23,804 bases of DNA from an uncultured Odoribacter sp. (GCA_900544025.1 UQTM01000052.1:1-23804); one strand, 5' to 3'. Positions 1 through 8,419 are shown, counted from the stretch's first letter. Made by a program: numbers and translations. Notes: generated from the letters alone by a model not told the origin.

Positions 1-192
1 GGCTCCGATGGCAGCGCCTTTGCCCTTGCCGGCCAGCGCTCCGATACCTGCCCCCAGTGCTGCACCGCCTCCGGCGCCGATAGCGGCTCCCTTTCCGGTG
101 TTACTCATACTTGCACATCCTGTGAAAACTGTACCGGAAAGTACGATACTTCCTCCAAGTAACAGTGTCGTGAATAGATTTTTTGTTTTCAT
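1..192 (-). CDS. Glycine-zipper lipoprotein, N-terminal part (cut by window edge)
   Basis: The first 64 codons are present and the gene runs off the left edge. It starts with a signal peptide (MKTKN, then a hydrophobic stretch) ending in a lipobox-like FTGC, so Cys26 or so should be lipidated and the protein exported to the envelope. The rest is almost only Gly and Ala in a repeating GxxxG-like pattern (GKGAAIGAGGGAALGAG, then a second GKGKGAAIGA unit), the glycine-zipper type found in outer-membrane lipoproteins and at the start of some OmpA-domain proteins such as YiaD. What follows, including any OmpA domain, is outside the window. An ATG at 200 gives an immediate stop, so ATG at 192 is the start. 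A promoter lies at 229-257. The envelope location is well supported; the exact function is not known. Confidence 0.85.
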   Translation of the reverse strand, partial: MKTKNLFTTLLLGGSIVLSGTVFTGCASMSNTGKGAAIGAGGGAALGAGIGALAGKGKGAAIGA

Positions 193-228
193 TTTTTCAT
201 CAAGCTTAAAATGGTTTTCTTAGAACCA

Positions 229-257
229 CAAAATTATGAACAAAATCTTAAATCAAA
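229..257 (-). promoter_or_regulatory. Bacteroidota-type promoter of the glycine-zipper lipoprotein gene
   Basis: Read on the minus strand, TTTG (257-254) is followed after 17 nt by TAATTTTG (236-229), matching the -33/-7 pattern TTTG ... TAnnTTTG. The expected start point lies near 222, giving a leader of about 30 nt. Its -33 box abuts the -33 box of the opposite bioD promoter. Confidence 0.6.
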
Positions 258-286
258 TTGTAAATGCTATGAATTTTATACTTTTG
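258..286 (+). promoter_or_regulatory. Bacteroidota-type promoter of bioD
   Basis: TTG at 258-260 and TACTTTTG at 279-286 are separated by 18 nt, fitting the Bacteroidota -33/-7 consensus. The transcript would start near 292-295, about 35 nt before the bioD ATG. No biotin-type riboswitch or BirA-like palindrome is evident. Confidence 0.6.
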
Positions 287-329
287 TCGGATAGTAGAAG
301 TTTCCTGTTCAATATAAAACTTTCTTGAA

Positions 330-1001
330 ATGTCAGTATATTTTATCAGTGGCATCGATACGGATGCCGGAAAATCCATTGCAACCGGTATTATCGCCCG
401 GACTCTTTATCGGCAAGGCGTGAAGGTTATCACTCAAAAATTCATTCAAACCGGATGCCGGGGAATTTCGGAGGATATTCTGAAACACCGGGAAATCATG
501 GGAATAACGCCTCAGGATGTGGATCGGGACGGAACTACCTGTCCATACGTCATGACTTATCCGGCTTCTCCACACTTAGCTGCAGAGATCGATCGTATTT
601 CTATCGATACGAATAAGATATGCCGGGCGACTGAAAAATTGGCCTCTCTTTATGATGTGGTTTTACTCGAAGGAGCCGGCGGATTATATGTGCCCGTCAG
701 CCGTGATTATATGACGATCGATTATATTCAGGAAAAGGGGTATCCCCTGATCCTGGTGACTTCTTCCAAACTGGGCAGTATCAACCATTCGCTCATGAGC
801 CTGGAACTTTGCCGGATTCGGGGTATAGATTTGCAATATGTGGTGTATAATGATTTTCCCAATGATAGCGAATGGATAAAGAACGATTCGATCACAATCA
901 TCCGGCAATATCTCGATCGTCATTTTCCTACATGCCAATTATTGGAATTACCTGTTGTCGAGGGTGAAAAGTATCCTGATCTAAAGATCGAATGGAAATA
1001 A
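330..1001 (+). CDS. bioD: Dethiobiotin synthetase BioD
   Basis: BioD closes the ureido ring of dethiobiotin from 7,8-diaminopelargonate, CO2 and ATP, the step before biotin synthase, in the cytoplasm. The 223 residues match the usual length. The P-loop GIDTDAGKS (residues 8-16) corresponds to the family GTDTxxGKT with Ser for the last Thr; QKFIQTG (36-42) holds the conserved substrate-contacting Lys37; EGAGGLYVP near residue 114 is the second signature; and TSSKLGSINHSL fits the family segment LG.INHTLL. No other biotin gene lies in the window, so bioD is separate from the rest of its pathway or the other bio genes lie outside. The U32-family gene begins 57 bp after its stop with no terminator between, so the two may be cotranscribed. 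Confidence 0.95.
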   Translation: MSVYFISGIDTDAGKSIATGIIARTLYRQGVKVITQKFIQTGCRGISEDILKHREIMGITPQDVDRDGTTCPYVMTYPASPHLAAEIDRISIDTNKICRATEKLASLYDVVLLEGAGGLYVPVSRDYMTIDYIQEKGYPLILVTSSKLGSINHSLMSLELCRIRGIDLQYVVYNDFPNDSEWIKNDSITIIRQYLDRHFPTCQLLELPVVEGEKYPDLKIEWK

Positions 1002-1058
1002 ATATTTAACCGGCAGAAGAAAAAAAGGGCTTATTTTCACCAAAAGGATTATAAAAGA

Positions 1059-2864
1059 ATGAAACGGGTTGAACTATTATCTCCGGCGAAAGATATAACG
1101 ATCGGCATGGCTGCCATAAATCACGGGGCAGACGCCGTGTATATCGGCGCGCCGGCTTTCGGAGCCCGGAAAGCTGCCGGGAATAGCCTGGAAGACCTGC
1201 GAAAACTGGTAGAGTATGCACACCGGTTTTATTGCAAAGTGTTCGTTACACTGAATACCATTTTATACGATCGGGAGTTGCCGGAAGCCGAACGTTTAAT
1301 CCGGGAGATATATTCGATAGGAGCGGATGCTTTGATCGTTCAGGATCCCGGAATATTGAAATTAGACATTCCGCCTATTTCCTTGCATGCCAGTACCCAG
1401 ATGCATAATTACGATCTGGATCGGATTAAATTTTTAGACCGCTTGGGATTTCAGCGGATTGTGCTGGCACGGGAACTCTCTTTGGAACAACTTCGCACGA
1501 TCCGGGAGGAGGTGAAAGCAGAATTGGAAATGTTTGTTCACGGGGCTTTGTGTGTGAGCCTGAGCGGACAATGTTATCTTTCCCAATATATGTTCGGACG
1601 TTCGGCCAACCGGGGAGAATGCGCCCAGCCTTGCCGGATGAAATGGTCGGTGAAGGATAGCGCTGGAAAAGTAATTGTCAGGGATAAATATGTACTATCC
1701 CTGAAGGATTTAAACCTGTCCGCCTATATGAATGAATTAATCGGACTGGGCATCGATTCATTTAAGATAGAAGGGCGGCTTAAGGATGAAAATTATGTCA
1801 GTAATGTCACATCCTATTACTCTTCGATCATCGATCGCTGTCCCGGCGTGGAACGGGTGGGATCGGGACGGGTGATTTCAACCTTTAAAGCCGATCCTGA
1901 ACGGAGTTTTAACCGGGGATATTCCGATTATTTTGTAGAGAAACGAAAACGAGGGTTAGTCAATATGGATACACCCAAATCTATGGGAAAGCAAATCGGT
2001 ACGGTGAAACAATCGCAGGGAAACCGTCTCCGGCTGGAATTATCTGAGGCTGTAAATAACGGGGACGGGTTATGCTATATCGAAGACGGGGAACTGAAAG
2101 GAATCAGGGTAAACGGAACGGACGGGGATTGGATAGTGTGTAAGGACGCCGTGAAAATCAGGACGGGGACCGTCGTGTATCGGAATTACGATCACCGTTT
2201 TGTCATGCAAACGGAGAAATCCGGAACCGTGAGAAAAATCCGTATTTCCATCGAAGCCCTGGCGCATGACGGGAAATTACAGTTAAAAGCAACGGACGAA
2301 GACGATGTTACTGCTTTTTATGAAAGCGGGGAAACCTTTGAAATAGCTACGAATCCCAATCAGGCGGAACGTATAAAGCAGCAGTTAGCCAAATGCGGAG
2401 ATACCGATTTCGAGTGCGGGCGAGTGAGTTATGAAGGTGAAATTCTTTTTGTGCCTGCCGGAGCCGCCAATGCTGCCCGTCGTTGCCTGTTAGACCGATT
2501 GCTAAAAAATAGGGAAGAGCGGCGGGAAGTGATCCGGATGAACAGGCTGAACAGGCTGAACGAGCAAGTGGCCGTACAGCCGGAGATAGATTGGAGATTC
2601 AATGTCGTAAATCAACTTGCCACAAAGTTTTACCAACAGCACGGAGCACAAAAGGTTGAAGCCGGATTCGAGAAAATCGCTGACCCTCGCGGAAAAGAAC
2701 TTATGCATACCCGTTATTGCCTGTTATACGAATTGGGGCGTTGCCGGAAACAGTGCCAAAACGAAGACTTGCAGTTTCCTTTGTTCCTGTGTAACGATAA
2801 GCATCGTTTTCTTTTAGAATTCGACTGCCAGAAGTGTTTTATGAAGGTTCGTTCTGATAAGTAA
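1059..2864 (+). CDS. Peptidase U32 family protein, RlhA-like (probable RNA hydroxylation factor)
   Basis: The N-terminal part, about residues 1-300, is a U32 domain: MKRVELLSPAKD start, DAVYIG, SLHASTQMHN, and the signature MFVHGALCVSLSGQC with Cys165, Cys172, Cys188 and Cys192. Four such cysteines are thought to bind an iron-sulfur cluster in this family. Residues about 320-510 resemble the extra domain (DUF3656 type) of E. coli RlhA, which is needed for hydroxylation of C2501 of 23S rRNA; the shorter TrhP acts on tRNA uridine 34. The length of 601 residues is nearer RlhA (about 650) than TrhP (about 450). The C-terminal 60 residues carry a further cysteine group (GRCRKQC, FLCND, DCQKC), possibly a second metal site. 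Older annotations call the family collagenase-like proteases, which is doubtful. Its last 26 bp overlap the convergent gene to the right. Confidence 0.85.
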   Translation: MKRVELLSPAKDITIGMAAINHGADAVYIGAPAFGARKAAGNSLEDLRKLVEYAHRFYCKVFVTLNTILYDRELPEAERLIREIYSIGADALIVQDPGILKLDIPPISLHASTQMHNYDLDRIKFLDRLGFQRIVLARELSLEQLRTIREEVKAELEMFVHGALCVSLSGQCYLSQYMFGRSANRGECAQPCRMKWSVKDSAGKVIVRDKYVLSLKDLNLSAYMNELIGLGIDSFKIEGRLKDENYVSNVTSYYSSIIDRCPGVERVGSGRVISTFKADPERSFNRGYSDYFVEKRKRGLVNMDTPKSMGKQIGTVKQSQGNRLRLELSEAVNNGDGLCYIEDGELKGIRVNGTDGDWIVCKDAVKIRTGTVVYRNYDHRFVMQTEKSGTVRKIRISIEALAHDGKLQLKATDEDDVTAFYESGETFEIATNPNQAERIKQQLAKCGDTDFECGRVSYEGEILFVPAGAANAARRCLLDRLLKNREERREVIRMNRLNRLNEQVAVQPEIDWRFNVVNQLATKFYQQHGAQKVEAGFEKIADPRGKELMHTRYCLLYELGRCRKQCQNEDLQFPLFLCNDKHRFLLEFDCQKCFMKVRSDK

Positions 2865-5814
2865 TCACTGAAATCTGTTTTTTCCCGTCCATAAATACTG
2901 TCAAAGGATGCCGGAAACGGACATGTTTTACAAATTCTTTTTCCTCGACCAGTTCCTGCTGTTCGATTCGGTCGAATCGGATAAACGAATTTCCTGCCTC
3001 GTAAGGAATAGCAAAATAGCCCACATTCATGGAGGTTACGTTGTGAAAAAAATGGGAACCGAGCGAAGCATCCAGCGGAAAGTCCTTCAAACCTTGCTCG
3101 ACAATTACTTTGGCTTTGGAAATATCCGACCAAAGCACAGGGATACCCGTCATCCGGTCGCGAGTGCCCCAACGTCCCGGACCGATTAAAATATAATCGG
3201 AATCCGTCGTTTTCAGCTTATCGTTGAAGTATTTCACTTCCTCTGCAATCTGCTCTGTTTTCAGGCGGTCGAATTTTTCAGGGTCCACATAGATTATATC
3301 CGAAATATCGCTCAGCCTTCCGTTTCCCATACCTTTATCGGCACGAAGGATCGCCTTGTCGAAGTCGATATTCTCATTGTCTATATCCATGTGATAATCG
3401 TTCTTAATCAAAGGTTTGATCTGGAGTAAGTAAAATATCCATTCGTCGTTTTCCCGGTTTACGGCAAATTCCATTTCTACGGGAGCACCCATTGCCTGTG
3501 AAAATATATTCAGCAAAATATCCAGCGAGCTTGCCAAAGGGATGTAATCGTATTGAAGAATGTCGGGAAAGTTTACAATGCGGGGACCACGCACTGAAAA
3601 ATCGAAGCCGATCCGGTCGTTCATGTAATCGAAAATCGAGGCACAATGTTGTAGATTTCCGTCTTGTTCGATGGTTTTCAGGTCATACGATTTGATTGTG
3701 GCCTGTTCGCCGTCGCGTACCAAATTGTATTCCGAATAGGTCATATCGATAGCGTAAAAATGCTTTTGGGAATCGCGCGCCATATCCTGAATAGATGCTA
3801 ATTGCAGCTTGGGATAGCGGGGGCAGAAACGGTGGGTTTTCTCGCCGCCTACCACATAGGCTCCCAATCCTAAGGCTATGACTGCAAATCCGTCCTCCGG
3901 TTTGATATAGGAGAAAGGATAAAAATTAAAAGATTGAGCGACACCGCTGATATTGGGATAATATTTCCCGTTGTATTCGTTGCCGATAACCTCCTGGATG
4001 ATAACCGCCATTTTTTCTTCTTCGATCATACTGTCGATAGCGTTAAAATAGGCTTTCGAACTATCGGTGTAGATCGACGACCAAACCAGCCTGACGGCAT
4101 TTTCCAAATCTTCCACCCTTCGCTCGAAATCGGGATGATTGTTCGGGATGAGATAAGTGGAATATACCCCTGCGAAAGGTTGTCCCAGGGAGTCCTCGAA
4201 CAATCCGGACGACCTGACCGCCAAAGGCCGGGTGATGATTTCCAGATAACTCCGGAGCTTGGCTTTCAAGCTGGACGGCAGAGGAGAGGATATAAATGCA
4301 CTTTTAACTTCGTCGTATGTTCTTTCACTATAAATAATCCCTATTAAGTTGTTGTTTTCAATGAAGTTATCGAATTCGTCCGAACCGATGATCGCTGTTT
4401 TAGGGATCTCGATTTTCAAATTGGGTATGAGCTTTTTCAAATCTACATTTTCGATAAAATTAGATAGAAATGCCATTCCCCGTCCTTTTCCTCCGAACGA
4501 GCCTTTACCGAGCCGGGTGATGTAACGATTGGAATCGACCAGTTTGGGATTGAAATTGATGATGCGTCCTTTTATTTTTTTCAATTCCGATTTTTCGAAT
4601 GTGCTTAAAATAAATTGACGGGCGATGTCCGGCGTTTTGAAATCCTCGAAGCGGTAACGGCGCAGGTGTTTGGCAAGCGTAATCTCACGCCTTGCCATCA
4701 GCCAGGTGGAAATTTCGTTGCGAATGGAGTGGTATGCCAAAGAATCGTCGGGGATGCTCAATAGTTTTTGTTTAAACTCCTCGATCGAGGTGGCTTTATC
4801 GATAGGCTCTCCGTTTCCGTTTCTGAAAATAAAATCTCCGAATCCGAGGTATTTTTTGATAAACGATTTTATATCCAAAGCCAGTGTCGGGGAATTTTTA
4901 TCGATGAAGACCGCACCCAATTTTTGGGCTTTGGCTTCGTTTTCCATATCCCGGCTTTGCAGCAAGCAGGGAATTTTATCGTCGGTACGGGCTACGTATT
5001 TGATCAGTTCGATCCCGGCGTTTTCGTCTTCCACGCCGTTACGTTTGTAGCGGACATCGGAAATAACCCCGATCAGATTTTCTTTGTAACGGTCGATAAT
5101 CTCCACCGCTTCTTCAAAACTGCTGACCAGAATGACTTTCGGGCGGATACGGATTTTCATTACGATACTCATATCGCTGTCGCTCGGCTCGGATTGAATC
5201 AGCTTTTGTGTCTGTGTCATGACCTCCGTATATAGAATAGGAAGATAACGGGAATAATACCGGGCGGAGTTTTCCACCAGCAGGATCACCCTGATACCTC
5301 CCATACGGGTATCCCGCTCTAAATTCATTTTATCTTCCAGGTATTTAGCCATCACCAGGAAAATTTTGGTAGAACCGTTCCATACAAACAACCGTTCGAT
5401 GGTTTCGCTGAGCTTGTCTTCTATGGTGTGGAAATAGGCTAAATCGGCATTGTTGTTCACCAGCATGAGCTGGGAAATGCCCGGATAAAGGGATTTCAGG
5501 TTACAGCTGATGGCCAGTGGGGTTTGTTTGTCGAGACCGGCCATAATAATAATCAGGTCGATGTGGCGTTCCGATAAAATTTTCAGAGCTTCCTGCTCGC
5601 TGGCAACCGAGGTGAAGCGGGGAGCCGTATATAGGTTTACCTGTAAATATTCTCCGAAGATTTTATCGGTGAACTGGCCTTCACGTTCAATGATATAAGC
5701 ATCGTAATAATTTGCAATCAAAAGGATTTCCTTGATTTTGAAAGGCATTAATTCCTGAAAAATATCCCGGTCGCTTTTTTTCCGTTTGTAAATTTTATGC
5801 AGTTCGATATCCAT
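2839..5814 (-). CDS. Receiver-like / PEP-synthase-type ATP-grasp protein
   Basis: This 991-residue cytoplasmic protein has three parts. Residues 27-145 and 174-323 look like response-regulator receiver folds. The second keeps a likely phosphoacceptor Asp253 (GVISDVRY) and Lys306 (VFIDKNSP); the first has Met91/Ala92 where the Asp is expected. Residues about 430-800 form the nucleotide-binding domain of PEP synthase and pyruvate phosphate dikinase: GSFGGKGRG (438-446), LAVRSSGLFED (531-541), QPFAGVYSTYL and, near 795, LQIKP. Near residue 875 comes LIGPGRWGTRD and then GSHFFHN, a C-terminal segment recurrent in such Bacteroidota proteins. The swivelling phosphohistidine domain and the PEP/pyruvate TIM barrel are both absent, so it cannot carry out the complete PEP synthase reaction alone. 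The acceptor is unknown. It diverges from an uncharacterised ATP-grasp gene and overlaps the preceding gene tail to tail by 26 bp. Confidence 0.85.
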   Translation of the reverse strand: MDIELHKIYKRKKSDRDIFQELMPFKIKEILLIANYYDAYIIEREGQFTDKIFGEYLQVNLYTAPRFTSVASEQEALKILSERHIDLIIIMAGLDKQTPLAISCNLKSLYPGISQLMLVNNNADLAYFHTIEDKLSETIERLFVWNGSTKIFLVMAKYLEDKMNLERDTRMGGIRVILLVENSARYYSRYLPILYTEVMTQTQKLIQSEPSDSDMSIVMKIRIRPKVILVSSFEEAVEIIDRYKENLIGVISDVRYKRNGVEDENAGIELIKYVARTDDKIPCLLQSRDMENEAKAQKLGAVFIDKNSPTLALDIKSFIKKYLGFGDFIFRNGNGEPIDKATSIEEFKQKLLSIPDDSLAYHSIRNEISTWLMARREITLAKHLRRYRFEDFKTPDIARQFILSTFEKSELKKIKGRIINFNPKLVDSNRYITRLGKGSFGGKGRGMAFLSNFIENVDLKKLIPNLKIEIPKTAIIGSDEFDNFIENNNLIGIIYSERTYDEVKSAFISSPLPSSLKAKLRSYLEIITRPLAVRSSGLFEDSLGQPFAGVYSTYLIPNNHPDFERRVEDLENAVRLVWSSIYTDSSKAYFNAIDSMIEEEKMAVIIQEVIGNEYNGKYYPNISGVAQSFNFYPFSYIKPEDGFAVIALGLGAYVVGGEKTHRFCPRYPKLQLASIQDMARDSQKHFYAIDMTYSEYNLVRDGEQATIKSYDLKTIEQDGNLQHCASIFDYMNDRIGFDFSVRGPRIVNFPDILQYDYIPLASSLDILLNIFSQAMGAPVEMEFAVNRENDEWIFYLLQIKPLIKNDYHMDIDNENIDFDKAILRADKGMGNGRLSDISDIIYVDPEKFDRLKTEQIAEEVKYFNDKLKTTDSDYILIGPGRWGTRDRMTGIPVLWSDISKAKVIVEQGLKDFPLDASLGSHFFHNVTSMNVGYFAIPYEAGNSFIRFDRIEQQELVEEKEFVKHVRFRHPLTVFMDGKKQISVITYQNEPS

Positions 5815-5981
5815 AGCTTTTTGTTAAAAGTCAGTTCGTTCCCCGGATAAAGGAGGGTTTCGGCCCGTTCCGTTTTATCACTGCCGGAACAGGCAATTCG
5901 TATCATCCGGAACCATTTCTGTAAAAGTATAAAAACTTTGGTAATTTTACCGTCTGAAAATTTATAAATACTATTTTCATT

Positions 5982-7157
5982 ATGTCTAAACGCCTTTTTT
6001 TGTTCAACCCCGATTGTGAACTGGCGATTGCCAACGGAAGTCCTTTTTATATGGCTCCTGGTAATATCGTTAAGATGACGGATGATTTAGCATACTTAGC
6101 CGCTTATCTGGCAGGAGAGGGCGATTATGTGCTGATCCGGAAACTTCCGGAAAAAAGTTTCTTGGGGCGTATCTCGGGAATATTGGATTACGCCTGCCGT
6201 CCGGTGAATTGGGAGGAAGCAGGGCAGATGGATATCGCGCAAGCCGTTCCCTGGGGATGGAGTCCCAAAATCTGTAAACAGCTGTCCGGTATTGCAGATA
6301 CTCCGGTCTGGCATACGGACAGAAAAGAGTGGTACAGCCGGAAAAAAGCAAAAGAGTTATTGAGCGGAATTGTACAGGAATTACCGTTTGTTGAAAAGTA
6401 TATTGTTCCTGAAATCGTTCATTCTATCGAGGAAATAGAACAGAATATAGGCGAAGGGGTATGGTTGGTAAAAGCCTCGTGGTCTTCGTCGGGTAGAGGG
6501 TTGCTTGCTGTGGGATTTCCTCTCGCTGCCAAAGAAAGACAATGGCTTACGGGAATGTTGCGCCGGCAGGGATATATGATGCTGGAAAAAAAGTTGGACA
6601 GAGTACTCGATTTTGCTATGGAATTTCAGGCAAAGGCGGGGGAGCCGGTTACCTTTATGGGGTTATCGGTTTTCAAAACCGGGGAAAATGGAGAATACCG
6701 GGGAAATTACATCGGTTCTCAAACTTATATTCAGGAACAGGCAGAAAATTATGTGGACCGGTCTATGATAGAACAGGTCAAAAGTTATTTGATTTCTGCT
6801 TTACCCCGGTTATTGCCGGAATATACCGGAGCTTTAGGAGTGGATATGATGGTTTACCGGAATGCGGAAGGCCGTTATAAAATGCAGCCCTGTGTGGAGA
6901 TCAATTTGCGTAACAATATGGGAATCGTTGCTTTGGAAATCAGCCGGAAATGTTTGGCTGAACATACCAATGGATATTTTGCCGTGAATTATTATCCGGT
7001 GGCCGGAGAAGCGTATCGAACGGTGAGCCGAAAGTTGCAAGAACAACCTTTGTGCATAGAAAACCATAGAATCAGGAGTGGTTATTTAAATCTCACTCCT
7101 GTAAACGAACAAACCTGTTTTGTTGCGGAAATCGAAGTGAAGCAGGAGATGCAATGA
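5982..7157 (+). CDS. Uncharacterised ATP-grasp-fold protein
   Basis: I do not recognise a named family for this 391-residue soluble protein. It begins FLFNPDCELAIANG, a motif that may define its own N-terminal domain. The second half reads as ATP-grasp: Lys164 in VKASWSSSGRG (163-173, nucleotide-binding strand and glycine loop), Glu201 in MMLEKKL at the hinge, then GVDMMVYR with Asp288 and PCVEINLRNNMG with Glu307 and Asn309, the usual magnesium-ligand pattern (D ... ExN). Such enzymes join a carboxylate to an amine or thiol through an acyl phosphate; no substrate can be deduced here. There is no signal peptide or membrane segment. It is divergent from the receiver/PEP-synthase-type gene and ends at a strong terminator shared with ackA. 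The fold is fairly sure; the function is open. Confidence 0.75.
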   Translation: MSKRLFLFNPDCELAIANGSPFYMAPGNIVKMTDDLAYLAAYLAGEGDYVLIRKLPEKSFLGRISGILDYACRPVNWEEAGQMDIAQAVPWGWSPKICKQLSGIADTPVWHTDRKEWYSRKKAKELLSGIVQELPFVEKYIVPEIVHSIEEIEQNIGEGVWLVKASWSSSGRGLLAVGFPLAAKERQWLTGMLRRQGYMMLEKKLDRVLDFAMEFQAKAGEPVTFMGLSVFKTGENGEYRGNYIGSQTYIQEQAENYVDRSMIEQVKSYLISALPRLLPEYTGALGVDMMVYRNAEGRYKMQPCVEINLRNNMGIVALEISRKCLAEHTNGYFAVNYYPVAGEAYRTVSRKLQEQPLCIENHRIRSGYLNLTPVNEQTCFVAEIEVKQEMQ

Positions 7158-7173
7158 TTATACTTGAAAAGAA

Positions 7174-7207
7174 AAGAGCTGTCCGGATTGGACAGCTCTT
7201 CTTTTTC
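7174..7207. terminator. Shared bidirectional terminator (ATP-grasp gene / ackA)
   Basis: A perfect 11-bp stem (AAGAGCTGTCC, loop GGATT, then the complement at 7190-7200) is followed by CTTTTT on the plus strand and by a T-rich TTTCTTTTC on the minus strand. It lies 16 bp after one stop codon and 19 bp after that of convergent ackA, so it can end both transcripts. Confidence 0.85.
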
Positions 7208-7219
7208 CGGCAGGCCGGA

Positions 7220-8419
7220 TTATTTGCTTAATCTTACCGTGTCCATAGCAATCACCAGTTCTTCATCCGTAGTAACGGACATAACCGTGGTTTTACCTTC
7301 TTTCACGCTAATGATTCCATCTTTACCTCTGAAAGCTTCATTATTTACCTGGTCGATCTGTACTCCCAGGTAATCTAATTCTTTACAGATCTGATAACGG
7401 GTATTGGCATCGTTTTCCCCGATACCTCCAGTGAAAATGATTAAATCCACACCGTTCAATACGGCAGCATAGGCTCCGATGTATTTTTTAACGTTGTAAT
7501 AAAATACTTCCATTGCCAGTTTTGCCCGTTCGTTACCGGATTCTTTAGCCGCACGGAGTTCCCGGAAATCGGAAGAAACCCCGGATATTCCTAAAAGTCC
7601 CGATTTCTTATTGATCAGTGAATTTGCCTGACTCAGGTTTAAGCCTTCCTTTTCGCAAATGTAAAGCAATGCTCCCAAATCCAGATCGCCGGCACGGGTT
7701 CCCATGACCAGTCCGGCAACAGGGGTGAAGCCCATAGAGGTATCGACCGATTTACCTTTGCTGATTGCGGTAATGGAAGCACCGTTTCCTAAGTGGCAGG
7801 GAATGATTTTCTTTTCCTGGATATTCCAGCCTAATAAATTACATGCTTTTTCAGCTACGAATTTATGGGAGGTTCCGTGGAATCCATATCTTCTCACTCC
7901 GTATTCTTCGTAATAGTCGTAAGGAATACCGTATATATACGCTGCTTTAGGCAGGGTATAGTGGAAAGAAGTATCGAATACAGCTACCTGGGGAACCGAC
8001 GGAAGCAATTTTTCCATGGTTTGAATCCCTTTAAGATTTGCCGGATTATGCAGGGGAGCGATCTCTCCTAAAGCTTCGATTTTGGTTTTTACTTCTTCGT
8101 CGATCAGCACGCTTTCCGAGAAATATTCTCCGCCGTGTGCCACACGATGTCCTACGGCATTGATTTCGTTCAACGATTCCAATATTCCGTGATTCTTATC
8201 GACCAGCGCCTGAAGGATCAGGTCCATGCCGACACTATGGTTGGGAATAGGCTGCTCTATCGTGAGAGCCTCTTTATTCACCGGTTTATATGTAAAATTT
8301 CCGTAAGTAAGGCCGATTTTTTCAACAATACCTTTGGCCAGTAGAGCCGGTTGTCCTTCCATATTCAGCAATTGATATTTGATGGATGAACTACCGCAGT
8401 TTAAAACTAAAACATTCAT
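7220..8419 (-). CDS. ackA: Acetate kinase AckA
   Basis: AckA converts acetyl phosphate and ADP to acetate and ATP, the energy-yielding last step of acetate fermentation, in the cytoplasm. The 399 residues match the family length. Visible motifs are VLNCGSSSIKYQL (5-17), HRVAHGG with Arg92, FDTSFH with Asp149, GFHGTSHK with His181, HLGNGAS, MGTRAGDLD and FTGGIGEN; Arg92, Asp149 and His181 correspond to the catalytic Arg91, Asp148 and His180 described for the Methanosarcina enzyme. It is the second gene of a pta-ackA operon, 32 bp after pta. A promoter-like TAATTTTG overlapping the pta stop codon might give it an additional start. Confidence 0.97.
   Translation of the reverse strand: MNVLVLNCGSSSIKYQLLNMEGQPALLAKGIVEKIGLTYGNFTYKPVNKEALTIEQPIPNHSVGMDLILQALVDKNHGILESLNEINAVGHRVAHGGEYFSESVLIDEEVKTKIEALGEIAPLHNPANLKGIQTMEKLLPSVPQVAVFDTSFHYTLPKAAYIYGIPYDYYEEYGVRRYGFHGTSHKFVAEKACNLLGWNIQEKKIIPCHLGNGASITAISKGKSVDTSMGFTPVAGLVMGTRAGDLDLGALLYICEKEGLNLSQANSLINKKSGLLGISGVSSDFRELRAAKESGNERAKLAMEVFYYNVKKYIGAYAAVLNGVDLIIFTGGIGENDANTRYQICKELDYLGVQIDQVNNEAFRGKDGIISVKEGKTTVMSVTTDEELVIAMDTVRLSK

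Noticed and set aside
8..223. Pro/Ala-rich open frame on the plus strand
   Set aside because: It is the mirror of the Gly/Ala-rich zipper of the lipoprotein gene on the other strand and has no other support.
2538..2562. Short direct repeat encoding NRLNRLN
   Set aside because: Only two copies of a 9-bp unit within a gene; likely chance.
2714..3172. 152-residue minus-strand open frame
   Set aside because: It lies in another frame of the receiver/ATP-grasp gene and the end of the U32 gene; composition is that of a shadow frame.
3934..5235. Several plus-strand frames of 126-155 residues
   Set aside because: They are opposite to the 991-residue gene, show no family features and have no ribosome-binding or promoter context.
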